A stretch of DNA of 64,000 nucleotides, taken from the NCBI RefSeq assembly GCF_020080045.1, contig NZ_CP083451.1, positions 1,364,001 through 1,428,000 on the forward strand. Direction: 5' to 3'. This DNA comes from Comamonas odontotermitis. GTDB taxonomy: Bacteria > Pseudomonadota > Gammaproteobacteria > Burkholderiales > Burkholderiaceae_C. The translations under genes were made by a program, and so were the position numbers. Below, piece after piece: positions 8,179 to 15,921 of the stretch (position 1 is its first letter; every line of letters starts with the position of its first letter). The notes under the pieces are model-generated. The model saw only the letters and a list, made by a program, of their open reading frames with translations, made no database searches and was not told the DNA's origin.

Positions 8179-9972
8179 ATGAGCTACAAGGCGCCCGTAA
8201 AAGACATGCTGTTTGCGATCGAACATCTGGCAAGGATCGACCGGGTGGCGCAGATTCCGGGCTTTGAGGATGCCGGCCTGGATACCGCTCAGGCTGTGCT
8301 GGAAGAGTGCGCGCGCTTCAATGAAGAAGTGGTGGCACCACTCAACGTGCCAGGGGATTTGCATCCCTCCACCTGGAAGGACGGCACGGTCACCACAACC
8401 CCCGGCTTCAAGGATGCCTTCAAGCAGTATGTGGAGGGTGGCTGGCAGGGCTTGCAGCACCCCGTGGATGCGGGTGGCCAGGGCTTGCCCAAGACAATTG
8501 GCGCGGCCTGTGTCGAAATGCTCAACAGTGCCAACATGAGCTTTGCCCTGTGCCCGTTGCTGACCGATGGCGCCATCGAAGCCCTGCTGACTGCGGGTAG
8601 TGATGCGCTCAAGAACACCTATCTCGAAAAGCTGGTTTCCGGCCAGTGGACGGGAACGATGAACCTGACCGAGCCACAGGCTGGCTCCGATCTGGCCCTG
8701 GTGCGCACACGTGCCGACAAGGAGGCCGATGGCAGCTACAAGCTCTTTGGCACCAAGATCTTCATCACCTACGGCGAGCACGATATGGCAGAGAACATCG
8801 TGCACCTGGTGCTGGCCCGTGTGGCAGGGGCGCCCGAAGGGGTCAAGGGCATCAGCCTGTTTGTCTGCCCCAAGTTCCTGGTGAATGGTGACGGATCACT
8901 CGGGGCGCGCAACGATGTGCACTGCGTCAGCATCGAGCACAAGCTGGGCATCAAGGCATCGCCCACCTGCGTGCTGCAGTATGGTGACAACGGCGGTGCG
9001 GTGGGTTACCTGGTGGGCGAGGAGAACCGTGGCCTCGAATACATGTTCATCATGATGAACGCTGCGCGTTACGCCGTGGGTATGGAGGGCGTGGCCATTG
9101 CCGAGCGCGCCTACCAGCATGCAGTGGCCTACGCCAAGGAGCGTGTGCAGAGCCGCCCGGTGGACGGCAGCGTGGCGGGTAGCGCCACCATCATTCACCA
9201 CCCGGATATCCGCCGCATGTTGATGACCATGCGCGCCTACACCGAAGCTTGCCGCGCGATGGCGCTGACGGGAGCCGCATCATTTGATGCTGCGCACCAG
9301 CACCCCGACGCAGAGGTCCGCAAGGTCAATCAGGCGTTTTATGAATTTCTGGTGCCGCTGATCAAGGGTTACAGCACCGAAATGAGCCAGGAGGTGACCA
9401 GCCTGGGCGTGCAGGTGCATGGCGGCATGGGTTTCATCGAGGAAACCGGGGCAGCCCAGTACTACCGGGATTCGAAGATCCTGACCATCTACGAAGGCAC
9501 CACTGCCATTCAGGCCAATGACCTGGTGGGCCGCAAGACGGCGCGCGATGGCGGGCAAGTGGCCAAGGGCATAGCCAGCCAGATCGAGGCGACCGAGAAG
9601 GCACTCATTGCCAGCGGTACCGAGGGTGCAAGGTCACTGGCCATCAATCTGGAAAAAGCCCGCAAGGCGTTTTTGGATGTGGTGGATTTTGTCGTCAGCA
9701 CCAGCAAATCGGCCCCCAACGACGTGTTTGCCGGCAGCGTGCCGTATGTGATGTTGGCGGGCAATCTGGTGGCGGGTTGGCAGATGGGCCGCGCCTTGCT
9801 GGCAGCGCAGGAGCTGCTGACGGCCGGCAGCGGCGACAAGGCCTTCCTCGAAGCCAAGGTGACAACCGCTCGTTTCTATGGCGAGCATATTTTGGTAAAA
9901 ACCTCGGCATTGCGTGATGAAATTCTGCATGGCGGCGCATCGGTGATGGCCTTGCCGCTCGATAGCTTCTGA
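8179..9972 (+). CDS. Acyl-CoA dehydrogenase with C-terminal domain (DmdC-like)
   Basis: 597 residues from ATG at 8179, chosen because GGAG lies 8 nt upstream. The flavin/substrate motif MNLTEPQAGSDLALVRT, the C-terminal signature VHGGMGFIEETGAAQYYRD and the catalytic-glutamate loop ILTIYEGTTAIQANDL are present. At about 600 residues it belongs to the long acyl-CoA dehydrogenase subgroup that includes 3-methylmercaptopropionyl-CoA dehydrogenase DmdC and phenylacyl-CoA relatives. Its position after etfBA suggests direct electron transfer to that flavoprotein. The natural substrate is not determined by the sequence. Confidence 0.9.
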   Translation: MSYKAPVKDMLFAIEHLARIDRVAQIPGFEDAGLDTAQAVLEECARFNEEVVAPLNVPGDLHPSTWKDGTVTTTPGFKDAFKQYVEGGWQGLQHPVDAGGQGLPKTIGAACVEMLNSANMSFALCPLLTDGAIEALLTAGSDALKNTYLEKLVSGQWTGTMNLTEPQAGSDLALVRTRADKEADGSYKLFGTKIFITYGEHDMAENIVHLVLARVAGAPEGVKGISLFVCPKFLVNGDGSLGARNDVHCVSIEHKLGIKASPTCVLQYGDNGGAVGYLVGEENRGLEYMFIMMNAARYAVGMEGVAIAERAYQHAVAYAKERVQSRPVDGSVAGSATIIHHPDIRRMLMTMRAYTEACRAMALTGAASFDAAHQHPDAEVRKVNQAFYEFLVPLIKGYSTEMSQEVTSLGVQVHGGMGFIEETGAAQYYRDSKILTIYEGTTAIQANDLVGRKTARDGGQVAKGIASQIEATEKALIASGTEGARSLAINLEKARKAFLDVVDFVVSTSKSAPNDVFAGSVPYVMLAGNLVAGWQMGRALLAAQELLTAGSGDKAFLEAKVTTARFYGEHILVKTSALRDEILHGGASVMALPLDSF

Positions 9973-10144
9973 TGTCAGGGCAGGCGGCCAGTGATCACCC
10001 CCTGGATTGCCATGGAGCAGAGGGCTGCTTGCGCAAACATGGTGGGCGTGAGCAGCTTTTTTACACCGATTACCTATGACAGGCGGCCTTTTGCAAAAAC
10101 AGCTGTTGGCAGGCCCGAAGGCCTTTTGAATCGAAGGAGATCCC

Positions 10145-11146
10145 ATGTCCCAACTTCCTGGCGCATTGAAACACGTGCCGTTTCCGGTGATCGGTTCGCC
10201 GCTTTTCATCATCAGCAATCCCAAGTTGGTGATTGCACAGTGCAAGGCGGGCATTGTGGGCTCCATGCCTGCGCTCAATGCCCGGCCGGCCGAGCAACTG
10301 GAAGACTGGCTGGCAGAGATTACCGAAGAGTTGGCTGCGCACAACCGCGCCAATCCGGACAGCCCCGCAGCACCGTTTGCCATCAACCAGATCGTGCACC
10401 GCACCAACGAGCGTCTGGAGCATGACATGGCGTTGTGCGAAAAGTACAAGGTGCCTATCCTCATCACTTCACTGGGGGCGCGCGAAGACGTGTTCCAGGC
10501 AGCGCACAGCTGGGGCGGTGTGGTGCTGCACGACATCATCAACAACACCTTTGCGCACAAGGCCATCGACAAGGGGGCGGATGGCCTGATTGCCGTGGCA
10601 GCAGGTGCAGGAGGCCACGCGGGCATCAAGAGCCCGTTTGCACTGGTGCAGGAAATCCGTGAATGGTTCGACGGCCCGCTGGCGCTGTCGGGCAGCATTG
10701 CCAGCGGCCGCTCGGTACTGGCGGCGCAGGCCATGGGCGCAGACTTTGCCTATATCGGCTCGGCCTTCATCGCGACCGATGAAGCACGTGCCGTGGAAGA
10801 GTACAAGCAGATGATTGTCAGCTCCAATTCGGATGACATCATCTACAGCAACCTGTTCACTGGCGTGCATGGCAACTACCTGAGCCCGTCGATCCGCGCG
10901 GCTGGCATGGACCCGGACAACCTGCCGGTCTCCGATCCAAGCTCGATGAGCTTTGGCAAGGAGCGCAAGGCCTGGAAAGACATCTGGGGCAGTGGCCAGG
11001 GCATTGGCGCCATCAAGCAGGTGGTGCCGGCCGCAGAATTGGTGGCGCGCCTCAAGCGCGAGTATTTCGCTGCCCGTGACGGATTGGTGGAGCGTGCTGC
11101 CGCTGCCGAGCGCTCCGCTGCAGCAAGTGAGAGTGCTGTGGCCTGA
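10145..11146 (+). CDS. Nitronate monooxygenase family flavoprotein
   Basis: 333 residues of the 2-nitropropane dioxygenase/NMO TIM-barrel family. FMN-binding features are visible: AVAAGAGGHAG near residue 155, SGSIASGRSVLAAQAMGADF near 183 and YIGSAFIATDEA. AAGGAGA lies 5 nt before the start. Family members oxidise nitronates or, in the enoyl-reductase-like branch, act on acyl carriers. The neighbouring acyl-CoA genes make either plausible. It is separated by about 170 bp from the dehydrogenase upstream and seems to have its own transcript. Confidence 0.88.
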   Translation: MSQLPGALKHVPFPVIGSPLFIISNPKLVIAQCKAGIVGSMPALNARPAEQLEDWLAEITEELAAHNRANPDSPAAPFAINQIVHRTNERLEHDMALCEKYKVPILITSLGAREDVFQAAHSWGGVVLHDIINNTFAHKAIDKGADGLIAVAAGAGGHAGIKSPFALVQEIREWFDGPLALSGSIASGRSVLAAQAMGADFAYIGSAFIATDEARAVEEYKQMIVSSNSDDIIYSNLFTGVHGNYLSPSIRAAGMDPDNLPVSDPSSMSFGKERKAWKDIWGSGQGIGAIKQVVPAAELVARLKREYFAARDGLVERAAAAERSAAASESAVA

Positions 11147-11208
11147 GCACCGTGCTGGCCTGCGAGCTTGCGCTTTGGCCGTTGTACAGCTGATTACAGA
11201 ACTTTTGG

Positions 11209-11250
11209 CAGATGGTGCGCTCCAATGGTGCGCCATCTGCTATAAGTTTT
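11209..11250 (+). terminator. Weak hairpin between the monooxygenase and the DUF1439 gene
   Basis: GCAGATGG and CCATCTGC form an 8-bp stem around a loop holding two copies of a TGGTGCG-like sequence, followed by TATAAGTTTT. The T run is imperfect, so it may be a weak terminator or a structure in the leader of the next gene. Confidence 0.35.
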
Positions 11251-11252
11251 GT

Positions 11253-11885
11253 ATGTTTCAGCGACGCAGGCCACCTGCCTTTCCAATATCACGCCGCGCC
11301 TGTATAGGTGGGCTGCTGGCGTTTTCGGCATTGCCCGGTTTTGCCGCAGGCGTGGAGAGAGCGGCCTCGTCCGCCCTGCCGCAGGGCGCGCGCAGCATCA
11401 GCATTACCCAGTCTCAATTGCAGAGCGCTGTGGCGGCCAAGTTTCCGCTGGCGCGGTCGTGGCAGGGTATGGTGGTGATTCAGCTGCAAAAACCCGCCGT
11501 GCAGTTGCTGGGCAGCAGCAACAGCCTGCGAACCATGCTGGATATCTGGGTGACTGAAAAGCTGATGAACACCGAGTATCCCGGCCAGATAGCACTGGAT
11601 TTTGGCCTGTACTACAACGACGCTGACAGTACCATCCGCATGCAGCATGTCCGCGTAGAACAGCTCCACATGCAAGGCGTGCCACCCCAGTACCAGCCCA
11701 TGTTCCAGACCTATGCGCCGCGCCTGGCGGAGCAGGTGTTGAACGGACTTGCCGTGTATGAGCTTCCCGCCAGCCAGCGCATGCTGCTCAAAGGCCTGGG
11801 CTACACGGTGCACAGCATGGACGTGCAGGCGGACAAGCTGCGCATCGTTCTCGCGCCCAAGCCGCTTGGCACTGAGCAGCCCTAG
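11253..11885 (+). CDS. DUF1439 domain protein with signal peptide
   Basis: 210 residues from ATG at 11253. The N-terminus is basic (MFQRRRPPAFPISRRACIGG) followed by a hydrophobic stretch ending at FAAG, a signal peptide that could be lipoprotein-like because a cysteine lies just before the hydrophobic core. The body has the alternating-strand pattern of DUF1439 proteins (YceB-like), which are envelope proteins with a lipid-binding fold. It lies convergent to the GbsR-type regulator. Function unknown. Confidence 0.75.
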   Translation: MFQRRRPPAFPISRRACIGGLLAFSALPGFAAGVERAASSALPQGARSISITQSQLQSAVAAKFPLARSWQGMVVIQLQKPAVQLLGSSNSLRTMLDIWVTEKLMNTEYPGQIALDFGLYYNDADSTIRMQHVRVEQLHMQGVPPQYQPMFQTYAPRLAEQVLNGLAVYELPASQRMLLKGLGYTVHSMDVQADKLRIVLAPKPLGTEQP

Positions 11886-11900
11886 AACGTCGACACGTTC

Positions 11901-12485
11901 TTAGTCGTTGATTTCTTTTTTGCCTGGTGATTTGCCCGTCAGCCGGTCCTTGAGACTCAGTACGCGGGTGACGGCGCTGCCCATGCCCATCAGCTGCATG
12001 GCGGTTTCCGGGTTCAGGCGTTGCACGTCGTCAAACCAGGTCATCAGGCGGTCGATCAGGTCGTACATCTCCTGCATGCGCTGCTGGGCGTATTTCTCAT
12101 CGTCCGAATGGGTTTCCTGCAGCAGGGCGGAGCGCAGCATGGATTGCGTGGGCTCGATCTCTCGGCGGCGGCGCTCTTCCGCCAGTGTGCGGAATATCTC
12201 CCACACATCGTTGGGTGACTCGAAATACTCACGCCGGTCACCAGGCAGGTGGCGCATATGCACAAGGCGCCAGGATTGCAGCTCTTTCAACCCCATGCTG
12301 ACGTTCGAGCGCGAGAACGACAGGCCTTCTGCGATCTCATCGGCATTGATTGGGCGAGGCGACAGAAAGATCAAAGCATAGATCTGCCCCACCGTGCGGT
12401 TGATACCCCAGCGGCTGCCCATTTCGCCAAAATGCGAAACAAACTGGCGGGTGAGTTCGGGCAGAGGAGCTTCGGGCGTTTTCAT
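11901..12485 (-). CDS. GbsR/MarR-type transcriptional regulator
   Basis: 194 residues from ATG at 12485; an upstream in-frame ATG at 12524 would add 13 residues. The winged-helix part reads VGQIYALIFLSPRPINADEI and LSFSRSNVSMGLKELQSWRL, typical of GbsR regulators that sense choline or other osmolytes. The C-terminal half is helical and charged, probably for dimerisation. It is divergent from the membrane acyltransferase gene about 295 bp away, which it may control. No ligand can be assigned. Confidence 0.82.
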   Translation of the reverse strand: MKTPEAPLPELTRQFVSHFGEMGSRWGINRTVGQIYALIFLSPRPINADEIAEGLSFSRSNVSMGLKELQSWRLVHMRHLPGDRREYFESPNDVWEIFRTLAEERRRREIEPTQSMLRSALLQETHSDDEKYAQQRMQEMYDLIDRLMTWFDDVQRLNPETAMQLMGMGSAVTRVLSLKDRLTGKSPGKKEIND

Positions 12486-12779
12486 GGTTGGATTATCGGT
12501 CTTTTCAGAAAATGCTGAATCCATTGCGGTCGGGCACCGGAGCGGTGAGGATTCTGCTGTGTAAAGAGGACGAATTTGTGTGTTGCGGCGTCAACCAGCA
12601 TACGCAAACAGGCGTTAGACCTTGAGCAGCACTGTTTATGCAGTGTTGCGACTGTGTTTGACCATTGTTGGTCTCCACTGCTGGATGGCTTTCCTGGCGT
12701 GCCCCTCCAATCCACGTTTGCAGCGATTGAGTGGAACGGGCCAGTCTTCCCCCAGCGGTGAGCGGCCGGCCTGACGACC

Positions 12780-13928
12780 TTGTCTTCTACAACAACGCAT
12801 AACAATCGCAATCTGTGGCTGGACGTCATCAAAGGAGCATGCTGCGCGGCGATCGTGTGGCATCACCTGGCCTTCTATGGCCCGATGTCCAACGTGGCTC
12901 GCCAAGTCACCCCGGGTGTCATCGACTGGCTGGCGGACTATGCCCGCATCGCCGTGCAGATTTTCCTGGTCATGGGTGGCTACCTGGCTGCCGCGAGCCT
13001 GGCGCCCCAGGGCATTGCACGGTTTGGCCAGCCTCTGGAAAAGATCGGCAAACGCGCGCTGCGACTGCTGGCGCCGTATTCCGTTGCACTGCTGTTTGCC
13101 GTGCTGATTGCCGCCTTGGTACGCCCCTGGTTTGCGCATGAATCCGTACCCGGAGAGCCCAGCTGGCACCAACTGATTGCCAATGCCCTGATGCTGCAGG
13201 ACATCACGGGTGAAGATGCGCTGTCGGCCGGTGTCTGGTATGTGGCCATCGATTTCCAGCTGTTTGCCGCAGTGACCTTGCTGTTTGCCGCCACGCGTGG
13301 CTGGGAGCGGCGTTGGATGGGGCTGTCCGTCAGCCAGTACCTGGTGATTGGCCTTACCGCACTGTCACTGTGGGTGCTCAATCGCAACAGCGATCTGGAC
13401 ATGTGGTTTGTCTACTTCATCGGCGCCTATGGCGTGGGCATGCTGGCCTATTGGGGCAGGTCCAGCAGCCGACCCTGGGCATGGACGGCGTTGCTTCTCC
13501 TGCTGGGGCTCGTTTCGTTCGAGATCGAATTCCGCCTGCGGATTGCCGTAGCCTGCGCCAGTGCCGTGGCTTTGCTGTGGCTGATGCGAGTGCCCTCCGA
13601 TGGCAAGGTGGGCGATTGGCTGGCGGGCCATATTGCTCCGCTGCGCTGGTTGCAGTCGCTGGGGCAGTTTTCGTATTCGGTGTTCCTCGTCCACTTCTCT
13701 ATCGTGGTGTTGTGCAATGCCGTGGCTTCGCAGGTGATTGCGACACAGCCCTGGCTCAACTGGCTGGGCATGTGTGTGGCATTCGCACTGTCACTGCTGG
13801 CGGGGCGTATGCTCTATCACTTTGTGGAGGCGCGTACGCCCAGCCTCAAAGGCGTGGCGCGCTGGGAGCTGGGCTTTATCGGCGCAGGCCTTGTCGTGAG
13901 CTTGTTGAGTGCCCGTTTTGCGCTGTAA
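12780..13928 (+). CDS. Acyltransferase 3 family membrane protein
   Basis: 382 residues with a TTG start at 12780; an in-frame stop lies at 12759 and no earlier ATG is available. The N-terminus NRNLWLDVIKGACCAAIVWH has the RxxxLDxxKG-type opening of acyltransferase-3 proteins, which are polytopic enzymes that O-acetylate or succinylate surface polysaccharides. About ten hydrophobic segments follow, including a C-terminal helix ending SLLSARFAL. The IS3-family element is inserted 25 bp after the stop codon, between this gene and the terminator at 15304 that probably used to end it. Confidence 0.82.
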   Translation: MSSTTTHNNRNLWLDVIKGACCAAIVWHHLAFYGPMSNVARQVTPGVIDWLADYARIAVQIFLVMGGYLAAASLAPQGIARFGQPLEKIGKRALRLLAPYSVALLFAVLIAALVRPWFAHESVPGEPSWHQLIANALMLQDITGEDALSAGVWYVAIDFQLFAAVTLLFAATRGWERRWMGLSVSQYLVIGLTALSLWVLNRNSDLDMWFVYFIGAYGVGMLAYWGRSSSRPWAWTALLLLLGLVSFEIEFRLRIAVACASAVALLWLMRVPSDGKVGDWLAGHIAPLRWLQSLGQFSYSVFLVHFSIVVLCNAVASQVIATQPWLNWLGMCVAFALSLLAGRMLYHFVEARTPSLKGVARWELGFIGAGLVVSLLSARFAL

Positions 13929-13952
13929 GCGCTGGTCAATGTGACCCGTCAT

Positions 13953-13985
13953 TGACTCGTCCTGTCATAGGTTGACACCTATTCG
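13953..13985. repeat. Left terminal inverted repeat of the IS
   Basis: Pairs with 15260-15292; the shared inner block GGTTGACACCT is perfect. The transposase stop codon (TAG, read leftward) lies inside this repeat. Confidence 0.9.
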
Positions 13986-15238
13986 CGACTAATCTCCAGC
14001 CCAAGCTGGTTGGCGAGAGACGCCCGATGTACTGCATCGGGCGTTTTGTATTTTAGGGACAGGTGCGGCCGGCGCTCGTTGTACAGCCGTACCGATTCGC
14101 CCACCATGGTGCGGGCCTGCGAGAGATCGGCAGGTCGTTGCAACAAGTATTCCATCTTGAGGATTCCATTGACCCGCTCAGCCAGAGCGTTTTGGTAGCA
14201 ATCGTAGCCATCGGTCATGGAGCAGGTGATGCGGTGGCGTGCATGGATGCGCTGGTATTGAGCCGAGCAGTACTGAACACCTCTATCAGAGTGGTGTACG
14301 AGCGGCTGATCTGTTCGCCGCTGACGCAGTGCCATCTTCAACGCTTGGCTGACCTGCTTGGTCTCCAGACTATCGTGCACGTGCCAGCCCACGATCTTGC
14401 GCGAGTAGGCATCGGTCACCAGGCTCAGATAGGCAGTCTTCTCCTTGGTGGGTAGATACGTGATGTCAGCGACCCATAGCTGCTCACAACCACTTGCCAC
14501 TGTTTTGGTCGGGCCCTCCTTGAGTAGATTGGGGTGCCTGCGGTAGTGATGATGGCTATTGGTGGTCTTGTGGTACGCATGCCGTGGCAGCACCAGCATG
14601 CGTGCTTGGCGCAGGACAACGAACAGTGCATCGCGCCCGATCTGGATTCCCGCCTGTTCAAGCGGCGGCTTGAGCAAGTGCAGCAGTTTGCGCGTGCCAA
14701 TGCGTGGCTGATGGCGCCTCTCTTCACTGGCCAACTCCACCACCGCCTTGTCCCGCTCGCTGCGTGCACGCTGGCAGACCAGGCGCTTGTAGTGCGCTTG
14801 GCGGCTGATTCCCATGTAGCGGCAAGCCCTCGTGACGCTTAACCCTTTGACGAGCTTTTGCGTGAGGACTTGCCCGCAGGCTTTTTTTTTGACTTGGACT
14901 CCGTAGTCGCGCTTGAGCACGTTCACTACCGCTTCAAAGAAGGCCGCTTTCTCGCGGGCTTCTTTCAGCTGCACTTCCAGCTCCTTGATGCGCTGCTCTG
15001 GAGTCAGCAGCTTGGGCGATTCAGGCATCTTCTGTAATCCTTTGCCCCTTGATGATGCAGCTTTCCAGTCCTGCCGTCCGTGCTTGCGAAGCCACACCAG
15101 TACAGTTGAGGCGCCCTGGATTCCGTACCGCTCATGGGCCTGCCGGTAGGTCAGCTCACCTCTTTCTACTTGATCGACTACTGCGAGTTTAAAAGCCAGC
15201 GTGTAGTCCCGTTGCGTTCTCTTAACCCACTGTTCCAT
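13979..15238 (-). CDS. IS3-family transposase, OrfA and OrfB in a single frame
   Basis: 419 residues. Residues 1-110 are an OrfA-like helix-turn-helix and coiled-coil part (HERYGIQGASTVLVWLRKHG; EQRIKELEVQLKEAREKAAF). The rest is OrfB with the rve catalytic core: D in QLWVADITYLPT, D in LVHHSDRGVQYCS and E in NALAERVNGILKMEY. Most IS3 elements need a -1 frameshift to join OrfA and OrfB. Here they are in one frame, joined through an A9 run (T9 at 14882-14890 on the plus strand) coding for three lysines. The start lies 22 bp inside the right inverted repeat. Confidence 0.93.
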   Translation of the reverse strand: MEQWVKRTQRDYTLAFKLAVVDQVERGELTYRQAHERYGIQGASTVLVWLRKHGRQDWKAASSRGKGLQKMPESPKLLTPEQRIKELEVQLKEAREKAAFFEAVVNVLKRDYGVQVKKKACGQVLTQKLVKGLSVTRACRYMGISRQAHYKRLVCQRARSERDKAVVELASEERRHQPRIGTRKLLHLLKPPLEQAGIQIGRDALFVVLRQARMLVLPRHAYHKTTNSHHHYRRHPNLLKEGPTKTVASGCEQLWVADITYLPTKEKTAYLSLVTDAYSRKIVGWHVHDSLETKQVSQALKMALRQRRTDQPLVHHSDRGVQYCSAQYQRIHARHRITCSMTDGYDCYQNALAERVNGILKMEYLLQRPADLSQARTMVGESVRLYNERRPHLSLKYKTPDAVHRASLANQLGLEISRE

Positions 15239-15259
15239 TTGACTTTCCTTTCTGTTCTT

Positions 15260-15292
15260 CAGAAAGGTGTCAACCCAATTCAGGACGGGTCA
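15260..15292. repeat. Right terminal inverted repeat of the IS
   Basis: Complement of the left end and upstream of the transposase start. Its outer 9 bases, read inward as TGACCCGTC, also occur just outside the left end at 13942-13950. Confidence 0.9.
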
Positions 15293-15303
15293 CATGTGAA
15301 ACA

Positions 15304-15327
15304 AAAGCACGCCATGGCGTGCTTTTT
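15304..15327. terminator. Bidirectional terminator between the IS and rnk
   Basis: AAAGCACGCC and GGCGTGCTTT pair almost end to end, with A and T runs outside. It ends the leftward rnk transcript. Before the IS insertion it was probably also the terminator of the rightward acyltransferase gene. Confidence 0.75.
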
Positions 15328-15353
15328 CATTGGGTTGCCGTGGGCCTGAAGGG

Positions 15354-15767
15354 TCAGCGGTGCAGTTCGCCAGCGCGCTCCGGCTGGTAGACGATACCGG
15401 TCACGCGGACGGTCATGCTCTTGCCGCCCACCGACGGCCATGCCAACTCGTCTCCGACCGACAGACCCAGCAGTGCGCTGCCGACGGGGGCGAAGACCGA
15501 GACCTTTTCGGTGCTGCCATCCAGATCCTTGGGGTAGACCAGGGTGAGCTGAAACTGTTTGCCTGATTCAGCCATGTCGAAGGTGACAGTCGAGTTCATG
15601 GTCACCACATCGGGCGGAATATCCGTGGGCTCGACGATGTCAGCGCGCGCAATTTCCGCTTCCAGATCCGCTTTTCCAGGGAAAGCCGCAGCAGACATTT
15701 GTGCCAGCAATGCCTCCAGGCGATCCACGTCCAGCGACGACAAGATGAGATGGGGCTTGCGAGACAT
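15354..15767 (-). CDS. rnk: Regulator of nucleoside diphosphate kinase (Rnk, GreA/GreB C-terminal domain)
   Basis: 137 residues from ATG at 15767, preceded by GGAGG with 9-nt spacing; the open frame extends to 15851 but lacks a ribosome site there. The N-terminal part (LSSLDVDRLEALLAQM) is the Rnk coiled segment. The C-terminal part (VFAPVGSALLGLSVGDELAW) is the FKBP-like GreA/GreB C-domain. Rnk binds RNA polymerase near the secondary channel and influences nucleotide metabolism and transcription. It is divergent from the radical SAM gene with its LexA box; the box is about 120 bp from this start. Confidence 0.88.
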   Translation of the reverse strand: MSRKPHLILSSLDVDRLEALLAQMSAAAFPGKADLEAEIARADIVEPTDIPPDVVTMNSTVTFDMAESGKQFQLTLVYPKDLDGSTEKVSVFAPVGSALLGLSVGDELAWPSVGGKSMTVRVTGIVYQPERAGELHR

Positions 15768-15885
15768 CAAAACTTCCTCCGGATGATGAAAAGTCGAACT
15801 GTAGGCGATCCGCAATCTCGCACCATATTGGTGCGAATAGAAGCTGGCCAATTCGTCCGATTGGCAAGTCTGCCTCGTCTTTGTA

Positions 15886-15905
15886 TACTGTATAAATATA
15901 CAGTA
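15886..15905. promoter_or_regulatory. LexA (SOS) box
   Basis: TACTGTATAAATATACAGTA is a nearly perfect palindrome with the CTG-N10-CAG core of the E. coli-type LexA operator. It ends 16 bp before the ATG of the radical SAM gene and therefore covers its promoter region. Confidence 0.9.
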
Positions 15906-15921
15906 TCAGCGATGAAATACC

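Larger units (their letters stand above)
13953..15292 (-). mobile_element. Complete IS3-family insertion sequence (1340 bp)
   Basis: The ends are inverted repeats of about 33 bp (13953-13985 and 15260-15292) that match at 23 of the first 28 positions, beginning TGACTCGTCCTG on one side and TGACCCGTCCTG on the other, with TG...CA termini. The 3 bp outside each end are CAT (13950-13952 and 15293-15295), a target-site duplication of IS3-family length. The single transposase gene fills the element. Intact ends, duplication and open frame indicate a recent, possibly active insertion. Confidence 0.93.
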
